Assembly: GCA_963745765.1 (NCBI GenBank)
Contig: CAVUYQ010000001.1
Coordinates: forward strand, 1-64,000
Direction of reading: 5' to 3'
DNA: 64,000 nucleotides
Source: Ww85 sp963745765
GTDB lineage: Bacteria; Desulfobacterota; Desulfobulbia; Desulfobulbales; Desulfocapsaceae
The position numbers were made by a program, and so were the translations under genes. Each line of letters opens with the position of its first letter. Position 1 is the stretch's first letter. Below are positions 47,343 through 56,865 of this stretch, piece by piece. Below the pieces are notes generated by a model, which searched no databases, was not told the DNA's origin, and saw only the letters and a list, made by a program, of their open reading frames with translations.

Positions 47343-48293
47343 CTACGGTAATTCCACCGCCCAGGTAGCAAGGGGCGGGACATCGCCAACGATCTGCTGC
47401 TCTTTCAGAAAGGCGGCAAAGCGCAGATAGCGGTTCCTGTCCAGAGCTCCCGGCCGCAGGGCAAAACGGGGCAAAGTATCGCGCCAGGCCCGGCGATTGA
47501 GCTCGTCATCGAGTGTTTTTCTCTCACCGGCAACAAAAAGTTTCCAGCTCTCATCCGGATGATTCACCAGGTACTGGACCCCTTCTTCCAGTGCATCGAC
47601 AAAGCGTCTCAATTTCTTTTCGCCAAGAGCATTCCTGTTTGCCACCAGGATCAGTTCATCATAGGCAGGAACGCCCCATTCCTCGACATAAAAGGGTCGG
47701 CCCGGTCGATTTTCGATGTCCATCTGGTTCAACTCAAAATTCCTGAAGGCTCCGATAACGCCATCGGCCTTGCCGGTAAAGAGTGAAGGGGAGAGCGAGA
47801 AATTGACATTGATGAGGGTAACATCAGAAAGAGCGAGCCCCTCTTTTTCAAGCATCACTTTAAGCAGTGCCGTCTCGAAACCGCCGATGGAATAACCGAT
47901 GGTCTTGCCCTTGAGATCACCAATACTCTTGATGTCACCATCAGCAAGTACGACGAGACAATTGAGCGGCGTTGCTATCAGGGTGGCAATACGTACCAGC
48001 GGCAATCCCTGGTCAACCTGCATCTGGTGCTGATGCTGATAGGAAATGGCGATGTCAGCCTTACCGGCGGCAACGAGTTTAGGCGGATCGTTGGGATTTG
48101 ACGGGGCGATAATTTCGACATCAAGTCCCTTGGCTTTGAAAAAACCCTTTTCAAGAGCGATAAAGAGTGGGGCATGGTCCGGGTTGATGAACCAGTCGAG
48201 CAGAACGGTAAGCTTCTCGGTCGCACCGGCACCCGTTCCGGTTGAAAGAATCAGCAGGATGGCGATACAGAGGATGTTCGATTTTGTTTTCAT
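47343..48293 (-). CDS. NMT1/THI5-like ABC substrate-binding protein
   Basis: Periplasmic binding protein of the NMT1/THI5 fold, 316 residues, with an N-terminal signal peptide (IAILLILSTGTGAGATE). The typical start LTVLLDWFINPDHAPLFIA and a GYSIGGFETALLKVML segment are present. Its place at the end of a TPP-riboswitch operon with thiE and thiM suggests a thiamine-precursor ligand such as formylaminopyrimidine or HMP, as for ThiY. Its start overlaps the permease end by 4 bp. Confidence 0.88.
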   Translation of the reverse strand: MKTKSNILCIAILLILSTGTGAGATEKLTVLLDWFINPDHAPLFIALEKGFFKAKGLDVEIIAPSNPNDPPKLVAAGKADIAISYQHQHQMQVDQGLPLVRIATLIATPLNCLVVLADGDIKSIGDLKGKTIGYSIGGFETALLKVMLEKEGLALSDVTLINVNFSLSPSLFTGKADGVIGAFRNFELNQMDIENRPGRPFYVEEWGVPAYDELILVANRNALGEKKLRRFVDALEEGVQYLVNHPDESWKLFVAGERKTLDDELNRRAWRDTLPRFALRPGALDRNRYLRFAAFLKEQQIVGDVPPLATWAVELP

Positions 48294-49042
48294 GGTGTAA
48301 GTCCTTTTGTGCTTTCCCAGTAAATAAGTTTATCCAGCAGATAATCAACAGAAAAATATAAAAATAGTGAGACGATTGAGAGAAGGGCAAGGGCTGCAAA
48401 CATCACGTCAATCTGCATCCGGGCATTGGCGTGCAGCATGTAAAAGCCAAGTCCGGAACTGGATCCGACCCATTCACCGACAACCGCGCCTATCGGAGCC
48501 ACCGCAGTTGCAACGCGCAGTCCTGAGCCGAAGGCCGGGAGAGCCGAGGGGATAATAATATAGCGCATGATATTCCAGGGGCTTCCCCCCATTATCCGGG
48601 CCAGTTCAAGCAAATCGGGTTTTGCGCGGCGCATTCCCTGGTAAAAGGAAGCGGTCACCGGGAAAAAAATAATAAGTACGGCCATGGCAACCTTTGAGGC
48701 TATACCGTATCCGAACCACAGTACCAGAATAGGAGCCAGTGCAAAAACTGGGATGGCCTGGCTTATCACCAGTACCGGAAGCATCCAGCGTTTCAGCAGC
48801 GGCGAGATGATCATGGTCAGTGCGCATGAACTGCCGAGCAGTGTTCCGAGAATAAGGCCGAGGACTATTTCGCTAAAGGTTGTTCCCAGGTGTTGCAAAA
48901 GGGTTGGAAAATGCTCGTAAAATGCCAGTGCCACGGGAAAGGGGCCCGGCAGTATATAGTGCGGAACGCCGGTCAATATGACCAGGATCTGCCAGAGCAG
49001 GACGAGGCCGGCAGCAATGACCATAAGGCGCCAGCCGGTCAT
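48290..49042 (-). CDS. ABC transporter permease, ThiX type
   Basis: 250 residues, about six helices. The EAA-like loop that contacts the ATPase is seen at LARIMGGSPWNIMRYIIIPS. It belongs to the permease family shared by taurine, nitrate and thiamine-precursor transporters; the operon context favours ThiX. It overlaps both neighbours by 4 bp. Confidence 0.88.
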   Translation of the reverse strand: MTGWRLMVIAAGLVLLWQILVILTGVPHYILPGPFPVALAFYEHFPTLLQHLGTTFSEIVLGLILGTLLGSSCALTMIISPLLKRWMLPVLVISQAIPVFALAPILVLWFGYGIASKVAMAVLIIFFPVTASFYQGMRRAKPDLLELARIMGGSPWNIMRYIIIPSALPAFGSGLRVATAVAPIGAVVGEWVGSSSGLGFYMLHANARMQIDVMFAALALLSIVSLFLYFSVDYLLDKLIYWESTKGLTP

Positions 49043-49782
49043 GACAAACCCTCGTCGAGAAGTTCTGCTAACAGGGGACCGTAGTGTTTGACGATCTCGG
49101 GCGACTCCGGCGAGCGAGGCGGTTCGCCCTGCAGGAAGAGATCGACTTTTATTCGTGACGGTGTGTTGTCCAGAACAATGATCCGGTGGGCCATGCGCAG
49201 CGCTTCCATGACATCGTGGGTGACGAGCAGCACGGTTGATCCTGCGGTCATTCGGGAAGAGAGATTCTGGAGTTTCAGTCTGGTGAGGGAATCAAGGGCT
49301 GAGAAAGGCTCATCCATCAGCAGGATCGGGCGGTCCTCCATAAGCGTCCGCAGCAGCGCACCTCGCTGCCGCATGCCCCCGGAGAGCGCTTGCGGCAGCG
49401 CGGTCTCATAACCTTGGAGACCGGCTTCGGCCAGCAAGTGCCTGGCCTGATGCCGAAGCTTTTCCGTGAGTTCATTGCGCAGTTTGAAACCGAGCAGGAC
49501 ATTATCCAGGAGGTTCAGCCAGGGCAGGAGCAGATCATTCTGTCCCATCCAGGCACAGCAATGGGTATGTTGGGGTTGAGGAATGAAGGTTATGAGACCT
49601 TCGGTTACAAAGTCCTGCGAGCCTGAGAGCAACCTGAGCAGGGTCGATTTCCCGCAGCCGCTTGGACCGAGTACACAGGTGCACTTCCCTGCTTCGGCGG
49701 TAAAGGTGAGGTCATTGAAAAGCTCTGTACCATCCTTAAAGCGAAGGCAGAGGCCAGCCAACTCTATTGCCGGTACACTCAC
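49039..49782 (-). CDS. ABC transporter ATPase, ThiZ type
   Basis: About 247 residues. Walker A GPSGCGKST, signature LSGGMRQR, Walker B ILLMDEPFSALD and switch His in LLVTHDVMEAL are intact. The start is taken as GTG 49782, which overlaps the thiE stop by 4 bp (GTGA); a longer frame upstream would run into thiE. It energises uptake of the ligand bound by the operon's binding protein. Confidence 0.88.
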   Translation of the reverse strand: MSVPAIELAGLCLRFKDGTELFNDLTFTAEAGKCTCVLGPSGCGKSTLLRLLSGSQDFVTEGLITFIPQPQHTHCCAWMGQNDLLLPWLNLLDNVLLGFKLRNELTEKLRHQARHLLAEAGLQGYETALPQALSGGMRQRGALLRTLMEDRPILLMDEPFSALDSLTRLKLQNLSSRMTAGSTVLLVTHDVMEALRMAHRIIVLDNTPSRIKVDLFLQGEPPRSPESPEIVKHYGPLLAELLDEGLS

Positions 49783-50459
49783 TCTGCGCCGCTCACTTTT
49801 TTCGTCTTGTTCCGGAGCGCGTCGACACATAGCTTTTTTAACTCGCCGGCGGCGTGCAGAGGATCATCGGCTGAAACAATTGCCGAGACGACGGCGATTC
49901 CATCAGCACCGGCTGAAATAACAGATTTGGCATTTTCGTGGTTGATACCGCCTATGCCGACAATCGGCAATTTTACTGCCGAGCGGATCAGTTTTACCCC
50001 CTTGAGGCCAAGCGGCAGGGCGGTGTCTGTTTTGGTACGGCTATGGAAAACAGGGCTGATACCGATGTAGTCTGCTCCCTCCCATTCGGCACGGATGGCA
50101 TCCTCCATTGATTCAGCGGAAATACCGATTATAAAACCGGCAGGTACCAGTTTTCTGGCATCCCTGATTGGCATGTCATCCTGGCCGAGGTGAACTCCAT
50201 CGGCTCCGATTGCAAGAGCTACATCGATACGGTCGTTAATGATGAGCGGGACATTCAGCGACTGCAGGGTGCTTCTCAGTGCCCTTGCCACTTCGATGAA
50301 CTGCCGGGTGGAACACTGTTTCTCACGCAACTGCACGCAGCTGACTCCCCCGCTGACTGCGGCGCGTACGATGTCGGTAAGACTGCGTCCTTTTGCAAGA
50401 TTTCGGTCGGTTACCAGATAAAGCGTCAGGTCCAGATTTTTTATAGGTATGCCACTCAT
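49779..50459 (-). CDS. thiE: Thiamine-phosphate synthase
   Basis: 226 residues, TIM barrel. ThiE signatures: LYLVTDRNL, CVQLREK, IINDRIDVALAIGADGVHLGQ, GISAESMEDA and IGGINHENAKSVISAGADGIA. It couples HMP pyrophosphate and thiazole phosphate to thiamine phosphate. Second gene of the riboswitch operon, 10 bp after thiM. Confidence 0.96.
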   Translation of the reverse strand: MSGIPIKNLDLTLYLVTDRNLAKGRSLTDIVRAAVSGGVSCVQLREKQCSTRQFIEVARALRSTLQSLNVPLIINDRIDVALAIGADGVHLGQDDMPIRDARKLVPAGFIIGISAESMEDAIRAEWEGADYIGISPVFHSRTKTDTALPLGLKGVKLIRSAVKLPIVGIGGINHENAKSVISAGADGIAVVSAIVSADDPLHAAGELKKLCVDALRNKTKKVSGAE

Positions 50460-50469
50460 GCTGACTACT

Positions 50470-51276
50470 TTAACCGCTGATGATTTTGCAGCCGGACCTC
50501 ACTTCTTCGGGCGTGAGGTTATAGAGGGCGTCGAGCAGTGCGATCATAAAAGACCCCGGTCCGGATGCTTTTTCCGCGGCTTTTTCACCTGCCAGGCCGA
50601 AAAAAGCCAGGGCCGTTGCAGCAGCCGTCACCGGGTCCGGATCAACCGCGGCAAATGCCCCGATGATGGCGGTAGCGGAACAGCCGGTTCCGGTAACAAA
50701 GGGCATGAGCGGATGGCCGTTTTCTATCTTTACTATTCGGAGGCCGTCTGTAACCAGATCAACAGGACCGGTAATTGCGAGCGTGAGTCCCAGCTCCCGG
50801 GCCAGTTCGCCGCCGCTCTCGGCGGCATCGTCCACGGAGTGGATGGCGTCAACGCCCTTGGTCTTCGAGTCGGCTTCACGCAGGGAAAGTATTTCGGAGG
50901 CATTACCCCTGACGATCGTGACCCTCGCCCGGTTGATGATGTCCCTGGCTGCGTTGGTTCGAAGCCGGGTGGCGCCTGCACCGACCGGATCAAGAATGAT
51001 GGGGGTGCCGAGCATGCTCGCCTTTCTGGCTGCCTTCAGCATCGAGGCCACCCAGAGGTCCGTAAGCGTGCCGATATTGAGTACCAGTGAGCCGGCGTAG
51101 GAGACCATTTCCTCAACCTCATTTTCTGCATGTGCCATTACCGGGGAAGCACCGGCGGCCAGCAGAACATTGGCGGTATAGTTCATAACCACAAAGTTGG
51201 TGATATTGTGGATGAGTGGTTTTTTGTCTCTAATTATTCTAATGTTTTCAGCTGCTTTCACGGAAAGATCAGACAT
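50470..51276 (-). CDS. thiM: Hydroxyethylthiazole kinase
   Basis: 268 residues. Typical segments: PLIHNITNFVVMNYTANVLL, GASPVMAHAENEVEEM, the substrate-site LDPVGAGATRLRT, VRGNASEI and the phosphate-binding VTGTGCSATAIIGAF. It salvages the thiazole alcohol by phosphorylation. First gene after the TPP riboswitch, so its level falls when thiamine pyrophosphate is plentiful. Confidence 0.96.
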   Translation of the reverse strand: MSDLSVKAAENIRIIRDKKPLIHNITNFVVMNYTANVLLAAGASPVMAHAENEVEEMVSYAGSLVLNIGTLTDLWVASMLKAARKASMLGTPIILDPVGAGATRLRTNAARDIINRARVTIVRGNASEILSLREADSKTKGVDAIHSVDDAAESGGELARELGLTLAITGPVDLVTDGLRIVKIENGHPLMPFVTGTGCSATAIIGAFAAVDPDPVTAAATALAFFGLAGEKAAEKASGPGSFMIALLDALYNLTPEEVRSGCKIISG

Positions 51277-51396
51277 GTTTCCACCTCGACGTTTAGAGTT
51301 ACAATTCGGATGAACAAGGCAACGGGGCAGGGTGGGTGGAGATTATGCCTGAGGAAAAAGGATGAAATCCAAAAACGGGAGAAAAATAGTTGGATT

Positions 51397-51480
51397 TTGC
51401 AATTCCCTACGCTGGTCCAAACCAGATCAGGTTCAATGGGTATTATCTCAGGCCAGCACGGCCACCCCTGCGACAGCTGC
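51397..51480 (-). promoter_or_regulatory. TPP riboswitch (THI element)
   Basis: On the minus strand the element has the conserved THI-box parts: GGGGTGG near the 5' side, then CTGAGATAATACCC, GAACCTGATCTGG and ACCAGCGTAGGGAA. It lies about 120 bp upstream of thiM, in the orientation of the operon. This is the standard thiamine pyrophosphate aptamer. The expression platform between it and thiM was not resolved. Confidence 0.95.
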
Positions 51481-51690
51481 AATTAATTTCTATATTTATA
51501 TAGATGCAAGTGGATGCTGTCAAGCGCAGATATTGACACGCCGGAATTCAGGTGTTGACACGGAGGTTTGAAAAGATGGGTTTCAGAGATGTGAAAATTT
51601 TACTTTTGTTTGAAAAGGCATTACCACTTTCTCCATGAGGATCGGTTGCCCGTTCCGCCGACAGTGAACAGCAGAAAAGGAGGAAATACG

Positions 51691-51876
51691 ATGCTCGCAT
51701 CAGAGAAAATAGCCAAAGCCTTTATCGCGATAGTTGAGGAAGCTGAAAAACTGCAGCGGGAAAACCCTTCCGCATCAATCCAGGAGGGGTTGCAAACGAT
51801 TATTTCCATCGCGAAACACCAGAGTGATATACGCGGGGCAAAAGCGGGAAACGGTAAATCTCATCAGATCTGCTGA
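51691..51876 (+). CDS. Small protein of unknown function
   Basis: 61 residues, soluble and helix-rich (EKIAKAFIAIVEEAEKLQRE). The ATG at 51691 follows AAAGGAGG, a strong ribosome-binding site, which is the main reason to accept it. A longer frame upstream has no such site. No recognised family. It lies alone between the thiamine operon and the palindromic element. Confidence 0.6.
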   Translation: MLASEKIAKAFIAIVEEAEKLQRENPSASIQEGLQTIISIAKHQSDIRGAKAGNGKSHQIC

Positions 51877-52047
51877 TCGGTTTATCCGGCAGCGACTTCT
51901 GCCTTATCTGGCTTTCTTTTAACTGTAGATGAGTTGAGCATTGGAGCGAAACGACTTGAATCAACCGCATCTATCCGTTAGTATCCGATTGTTTTTTACA
52001 CGTCGGGAGCGAGCGGAAATATACTGGAATGATGATAGAATGGTGAC

Positions 52048-52166
52048 GGAATTACGGTGACAGTATACTTAATTCATTATTCAGTTACAAGAAGAAGTAC
52101 AAAACCGGGATACCTCGAAACTAACATATGGATACAGAGGAATTAAGTATACTGTCACCGTAATTC
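52048..52166. mobile_element. Palindromic element A (REP/RAYT-like, non-autonomous)
   Basis: About 119 bp with perfect inverted arms of about 27 bases around ATTACGGTGACAGTATAC (left arm 52048-52075, right arm 52140-52166) and a 64-base unrelated interior. The same arms flank a different interior at 55185-55301. This looks like a small non-autonomous element of the type mobilised by REP-associated tyrosine transposases. It lies just before the purine permease gene. Confidence 0.65.
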
Positions 52167-52193
52167 ATCGGAAGAGTACGACGAGAGGATGAC

Positions 52194-53484
52194 ATGCTGG
52201 AAAATTTTTTCAAGCTCAAAGAACATGGAACTGATGTGAAGACCGAGGTTATAGCCGGGATTTCAACGTTTTTGACCATGGCCTATATTATTGCCGTCAA
52301 TCCCGGTATCCTCTCCAAAGCCGGTATGGATTTCGGCTCGGTGTTTGTCGCGACCTGTATCGCTGCCGCTTTCGGTACGGCTGTTATGGGTCTACTTGCC
52401 AATTATCCGGTTGCCCTGGCCCCGGGGATGGGACTGAATGCCTTTTTTACCTTTGGTGTGGTGATCGGCATGGGCCAGACCTGGCAGATTGCTCTCGGCT
52501 GTGTCTTCTGGTCAGGCAGTCTGTTCCTGCTAATCAGTCTTTTCAAGGTCCGGGAATGGGTTATAAATGCGATACCCGCTTCGTTGAAGACCGGGATCGC
52601 CGTTGGTATCGGACTTTTTCTGGCCATAATCGGGCTTGAGGGTGCGGGGGTTGTGGTAGCTCATCCGGTAACACTGGTGACCCTTGGCCATGTCTCCAGC
52701 GGGTCGGTACTGCTGTTTTTTGCCGGGTTCCTTATCATCACTTCGCTCTATTACCTGCGGGTAACCGGGGCGGTAATTATCGGTATCCTGTCAACGACCA
52801 TAATCGGGCTTTTAACTGGTATTGTTGAGTATAAGGGGGTTGTCGCACCGCCGCCAAGCATCAGCCCGACACTGCTGCAGCTCGATATCGTCGGTGCCGT
52901 CAAGGCAGGACTTGTTTATTGTGATTTTCGCCTTTCTCTTTGTCGATCTGTTCGATACTTCGGGTACCCTCATTGCGGTGGCCAAGGAAGGCAAACTGCT
53001 TGATGAACAGGGCAGGCTGCCGAGACTGGGACAGGCCCTGATCGCTGACAGCAGTGCCAGTATCGCCGGTGCACTGCTTGGAACGTCGACAACGACCTCC
53101 TACATCGAGAGCGGCGCGGGCATTGCCTCGGGTGGACGAACCGGTCTGACGGCTGTAACCGTTTCCGTGTTGTTCATACTGGCCCTGTTCTTCTCGCCGC
53201 TGGCCCAGATGATTCCTTCCTATGCGACCGCTTCAGCCCTTGTTTTTGTGGCGGTGCTGATGATCAGTTCCATCTCCTCTATTGACTGGTCGGACATGAC
53301 CGAATCAGCCCCGGTGGTGATTACCGCGGTGATGATGCCACTGAGTTATTCCATCGCTGACGGCATTGCCCTTGGTTTTATTACCTATACCGGTATCAAG
53401 ATATTGACCGGAAAGTTCAGGGAACTGAACATCAGTGTCTATGTGATATCAGGACTGGCAGTGATGAAGTATATCCTGCTCTAA
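52194..53484 (+). CDS. Purine permease, AzgA type (frameshifted)
   Basis: Adenine/guanine/hypoxanthine-type permease of the NCS2/AzgA family. The first frame covers about eight helices, with TFLTMAYIIAVNPGIL, CIAAAFGTAVMGLLANYPVA and LAPGMGLNAFF. A break near 52915 shifts the frame; the rest carries FAFLFVDLFDTSGTLIA and a transporter core through STTTSYIESGAGIASGGRTG. Restored length is about 430 residues, normal. The family imports purine bases by proton symport. The start ATG 52194 follows GAGAGGATGAC. Confidence 0.9.
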
Positions 53485-53606
53485 GAGTGCCTGCAGCCGT
53501 GCAAAATAATGTTGTCCGTTTTTATCTCGGACTTTCGCTATCATGACATGTTTTTGGCCCAGGCAGAAAGATTCCAGCAAACCCAGACGGAGAAAAGAGA
53601 ATAGCC

Positions 53607-54620
53607 ATGAAAGCGATAGCCTACCAGAAATCTCTGCCCATTGAACATAGTGATTCACTGAAGGATATCTCCATTAAGGAGCCGGTGCCCGCCGGTCATG
53701 ATCTGCTCGTGGAAATCAGGGCCATTTCCGTTAACCCTGTCGATAGCAAGGTTCGCATGAGGGCTGAACCTCCGGCGGACGAATGGAAAATTCTCGGCTG
53801 GGATGCAACGGGCGTTGTACAAGCTGTCGGCCCTGGCGTCACCCTGTTCAAACCGGGAGACAATGTCTGGTATGCCGGAGCCATTGATCGCCAGGGATGC
53901 AATTCCGAGATGCATTTGGTGGATGAACGTATCGTCGGGCATATGCCTGAGCGCCTTGATTTCTCGCAGGCGGCCGCTTTGCCCTTAACCAGTATCACCG
54001 CCTGGGAGATGCTCTTTGACCGGTTGCAGTTGAAACCCGGCAAAGAGGCCACGGATCAGAGCCTTCTGATCATCGGGGCATCCGGCGGTGTCGGTTCCAT
54101 CATGATCCAGCTTGCCCGTCGTCTTACAAATGTAACCGTTATCGCGACCGCTTCCCGGCCCGAAACCCAGGAGTGGGTCAGGGAACTGGGTGCACATCAG
54201 GTCATTGATCACAGCAGACCGATCAGCGGAGAATTAAAAAGTATCGGTATCGATCATGTCAGTCATGTGGTCAGCCTGAATAAAACCGATACCCACTTCG
54301 GGGAAATCGTCGAGGTGCTGGCCCCGCAGGGAAAATTCGGCCTGATTGACGATCCGCCTCCATTGGATGTCAACTTGCTGAAACGCAAATCCATTTCCCT
54401 TCACTGGGAGCTGATGTTTACCCGGTCACTTTTCAAAACTGTCGACATGATCGCCCAGCACCGGCTCCTGGAAGAGGTTGCTGCACTAGTGGACAGCGCT
54501 ATGCTGCGTACAACCGTTAATCAGCATTTCGGTACTATAAACGCATTCAACCTCAAGCGCGCGCACGCGCTGCTTGAAAGCGGCAGGTCTGTCGGCAAGA
54601 TCGTGCTCGAGGGGTTTTAA
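53607..54620 (+). CDS. Zinc-type alcohol-dehydrogenase-like quinone oxidoreductase
   Basis: 337 residues, medium-chain dehydrogenase/reductase of the ZADH/quinone-oxidoreductase type. The nucleotide-binding loop is LLIIGASGGVGSIMIQLARR; the start KAIAYQKSLPIEHSDSL and WDATGVVQAVGPGVTLFKPG are typical. Catalytic zinc ligands of true alcohol dehydrogenases are absent, so a NADPH-dependent carbonyl or quinone reductase is likely. It stands alone. Confidence 0.9.
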   Translation: MKAIAYQKSLPIEHSDSLKDISIKEPVPAGHDLLVEIRAISVNPVDSKVRMRAEPPADEWKILGWDATGVVQAVGPGVTLFKPGDNVWYAGAIDRQGCNSEMHLVDERIVGHMPERLDFSQAAALPLTSITAWEMLFDRLQLKPGKEATDQSLLIIGASGGVGSIMIQLARRLTNVTVIATASRPETQEWVRELGAHQVIDHSRPISGELKSIGIDHVSHVVSLNKTDTHFGEIVEVLAPQGKFGLIDDPPPLDVNLLKRKSISLHWELMFTRSLFKTVDMIAQHRLLEEVAALVDSAMLRTTVNQHFGTINAFNLKRAHALLESGRSVGKIVLEGF

Positions 54621-54818
54621 ACCACTCAGATGCTTTGGATAATCAGGTTGTTTGATCAAGATCAAGTGTGCGACAGGTTTTTGCCACATACATGACGTGA
54701 ATCCACATGACAGGAGACACCTGACGGTTGCCATCTTTGTTTCCATTTTTAAGCCATGGAAAACAAAGAACGACAGTACTTTATAACGGTTTGGAAAATA
54801 TTTTCGTAGGTGAGCAGC

Positions 54819-55134
54819 ATGGACAATATCTTCTCAGAACTACCTGAAAACAAGGGATAAAGAGGTCTTTGACCAATTGCTTCAACACGGGAACGTGCGG
54901 ATTGAGAGGATCATTTCAAAAGGCCATACGTCGCCTGATGATAGCTGGTATGATCAGCGTGAAAATGAATGGGTCATGGTCCTGGAGGGTTCCGGTTCTA
55001 TCATGTTTGAGGATGGCCGGGAAGTCACTCTTGAAAAAGGTGATTACCTGAATATTCCATCGCATGCAAAACACCGAGTAACCTGGACTGATCCGGATCA
55101 TGATACCGTCTGGCTGGTGGTGTTCTACAGCTAG
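54819..55134 (+). CDS. Cupin-domain protein (one-base frameshift)
   Basis: About 104 residues, a single cupin barrel. The N-terminal ATG at 54819 (MDNIFSELPENK) runs into a TAA. One extra G near 54854-54856 restores the frame of KEVFDQLLQHGNVRIERI. Metal-site-like histidines occur in GHTSPDDSWYD, HAKHRVTW and the acidic NEWVMVLEG segment. Similar small cupins are annotated widely without a proven reaction. It is preceded by GTAGGTGAGCAGC, a weak ribosome-binding site. Confidence 0.8.
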
Positions 55135-55184
55135 TCGTTTGTTGGAGAAGGAATATATAAGGTGCAGCAAGCAGGCACGTGGGT

Positions 55185-55301
55185 GGAATTATGGTGACAG
55201 TATACTTAATTCCTTTGTCGCTTTCCTGGAGTACGGAACTCTCCGTTTTGTATATCTTCACGCAATTGAATGATGAATTAAGTATACTGTCACCATAATT
55301 C
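55185..55301. mobile_element. Palindromic element B (REP/RAYT-like, non-autonomous)
   Basis: About 117 bp with inverted arms of about 27 bases (55185-55212 and 55275-55301). They match element A apart from a C/T change on the left arm and the compensating G/A change on the right arm. The interior is unrelated to that of element A. The covarying change means that the folded or palindromic form, not just the sequence, is conserved. Confidence 0.65.
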
Positions 55302-55446
55302 GACAATAAGTGTTACTTGAAAATGTAAAAATATAATGGGAAATGACTGAAATAACATTGCATCGTGTATATAATAGTTTTCCTCAATGGCTTCTTTGTT
55401 TTACGGGGAATGAGCCGGTATAAAGTTTGCAGAGGACGGAGCTGAC
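55302..55446. other. Intergenic region upstream of cbpA
   Basis: Short A/T-rich stretch that probably holds the cbpA promoter. With the palindromic element B it makes about 310 bp without a gene. Confidence 0.4.
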
Positions 55447-56397
55447 GTGGAATATAAAGATTATTATAAAATTATGGGGATAAAGCGCGATGCATCGCAA
55501 GATGATATTAAACGCGCTCACCGCAAGCTGGCACGCAAGTATCACCCCGATATCAGCAAAGAACCCGAAGCCGAGGCGAATTTTAAAGAAGTCGGTGAGG
55601 CCTACGAGGTACTCAAAGACCCGGAAAAACGAGCCGCCTATGATCAATTAGGCCGTAACTTCAAGGCCGGGCAGGAATTTCATCCACCGCCTAACTGGGA
55701 TTCCGGTTTTGAGTTTCGTGGGGGGGGCTTCACCGGTGCCGGTGACGGGGGCGGCTTCAGCGATTTCTTTGAAGAGCTGTTCGGGCGTCGTGATCAAGGC
55801 GCCTATGCGAGCCATGGGGTGAAATATAACGTGCCAGGCCAGGATCATCACGCCAAGGTCCTGATCGATCTGGAGGATACCTTTCATTCGGCAACGCGCA
55901 GTATCAGCCTGCAGTCTCCGGAGGTAAACGAATATGGCCGGATGCACCTGGTCGATCGGACGCTTAGTGTGAAGATCCCCAAAGGCATCAAGGAGGGACA
56001 GCAGATTCGTCTCGCGGGTCAGGGTTCGCCTGGAATGGGTCAGGGCAAGAAGGGTGATCTCTATCTGGAAATACACTTCAAGCCACATCCGCTCTACCGT
56101 ATTGAAGGACGTGACCTGTACCTGCAGCTGCCGGTAACTCCCTGGGAGGCCGCTCTTGGCGCGACGGTGCGGGTACCGACTCCTGACGGTAATGTCGATC
56201 TCAACATTCCAAAGGATTCGAACAGCGGGAAAAAACTTCGCCTTAAAGGGCGGGGCATTCCCGGCAATCCGGCAGGGGATATCTATGTAACCCTCAGTGT
56301 TGTGGTTCCATCCGCCGCGAGTGATCAAGCGAAGGCGCTCTATAGGGAGATGGAAAAGAAACTCGCGTTCAACCCAAGAGCCAGCATGGGGGTCTAG
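55447..56397 (+). CDS. cbpA: DnaJ-type curved-DNA-binding co-chaperone
   Basis: 316 residues. J-domain at residues 3-68 with HPD at 33-35 (KYHPDISKEP), then a glycine/phenylalanine-rich region (about 82-115), and two C-terminal substrate-binding domains (VKIPKGIKEGQQIRLAGQG, RLKGRGIPGNPAGDIYVTL). There is no Cys-rich zinc finger, which separates CbpA from DnaJ. It stimulates DnaK ATP hydrolysis and can bind curved DNA. The cbpM modulator gene follows 3 bp downstream, confirming the assignment. Confidence 0.95.
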   Translation: MEYKDYYKIMGIKRDASQDDIKRAHRKLARKYHPDISKEPEAEANFKEVGEAYEVLKDPEKRAAYDQLGRNFKAGQEFHPPPNWDSGFEFRGGGFTGAGDGGGFSDFFEELFGRRDQGAYASHGVKYNVPGQDHHAKVLIDLEDTFHSATRSISLQSPEVNEYGRMHLVDRTLSVKIPKGIKEGQQIRLAGQGSPGMGQGKKGDLYLEIHFKPHPLYRIEGRDLYLQLPVTPWEAALGATVRVPTPDGNVDLNIPKDSNSGKKLRLKGRGIPGNPAGDIYVTLSVVVPSAASDQAKALYREMEKKLAFNPRASMGV

Positions 56398-56400
56398 GCC

Positions 56401-56721
56401 ATGTCAAAGAAAACCGTATTATCGGGTATCATCGTTGAAGAAAGCACCATCTTTACCATCGGCGAACTGAGCCGGGCCTGCGGCAAGCCGGCCGAGTGGA
56501 TACTGGCACTGGTGGAAGAGGGCGTGATTGAACCGGAGCGTGGGGACAATACCAGCTGGCGATTTTGTGGGCATTGTCTGCGCCGCGCACGAATAGCTCA
56601 ACGGCTGGAAGCGGAACTCGGTCTGAACCTGGCCGGTGCGGCCCTGGCATTGGAATTACTGGAAGAAGTGGAAACACTGCGGAAAAGAATCGCCATATTG
56701 GAGAGATGGAGCGGTAATTGA
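56401..56721 (+). CDS. cbpM: CbpM chaperone modulator
   Basis: 106 residues, MerR-like helix-turn-helix fold without a long DNA-binding dimerisation helix: FTIGELSRACGKPAEWILALVEEGVI, then RRARIAQRLEAELGLNLAGA. It binds the CbpA J-domain and inhibits it. Translation is coupled to cbpA. Confidence 0.92.
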   Translation: MSKKTVLSGIIVEESTIFTIGELSRACGKPAEWILALVEEGVIEPERGDNTSWRFCGHCLRRARIAQRLEAELGLNLAGAALALELLEEVETLRKRIAILERWSGN

Positions 56722-56865
56722 ATTTCAGCGAGCAGATCCCGGAGTGGAGGAAAACCTTTCCCGGACCATTGCCGAGGTTGTCCTTCTTGCCTGCGACGCC
56801 TCATTTGTTGCCCTTTATAGTGCGGCCTTATTAGATTACGTGATCTTTATTATTACTATCAGAGC

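Noticed and set aside
50449..51090. A 213-codon plus-strand frame opposite thiM
   Set aside because: thiM is complete and riboswitch-controlled on the other strand. The opposite frame lacks any family pattern.
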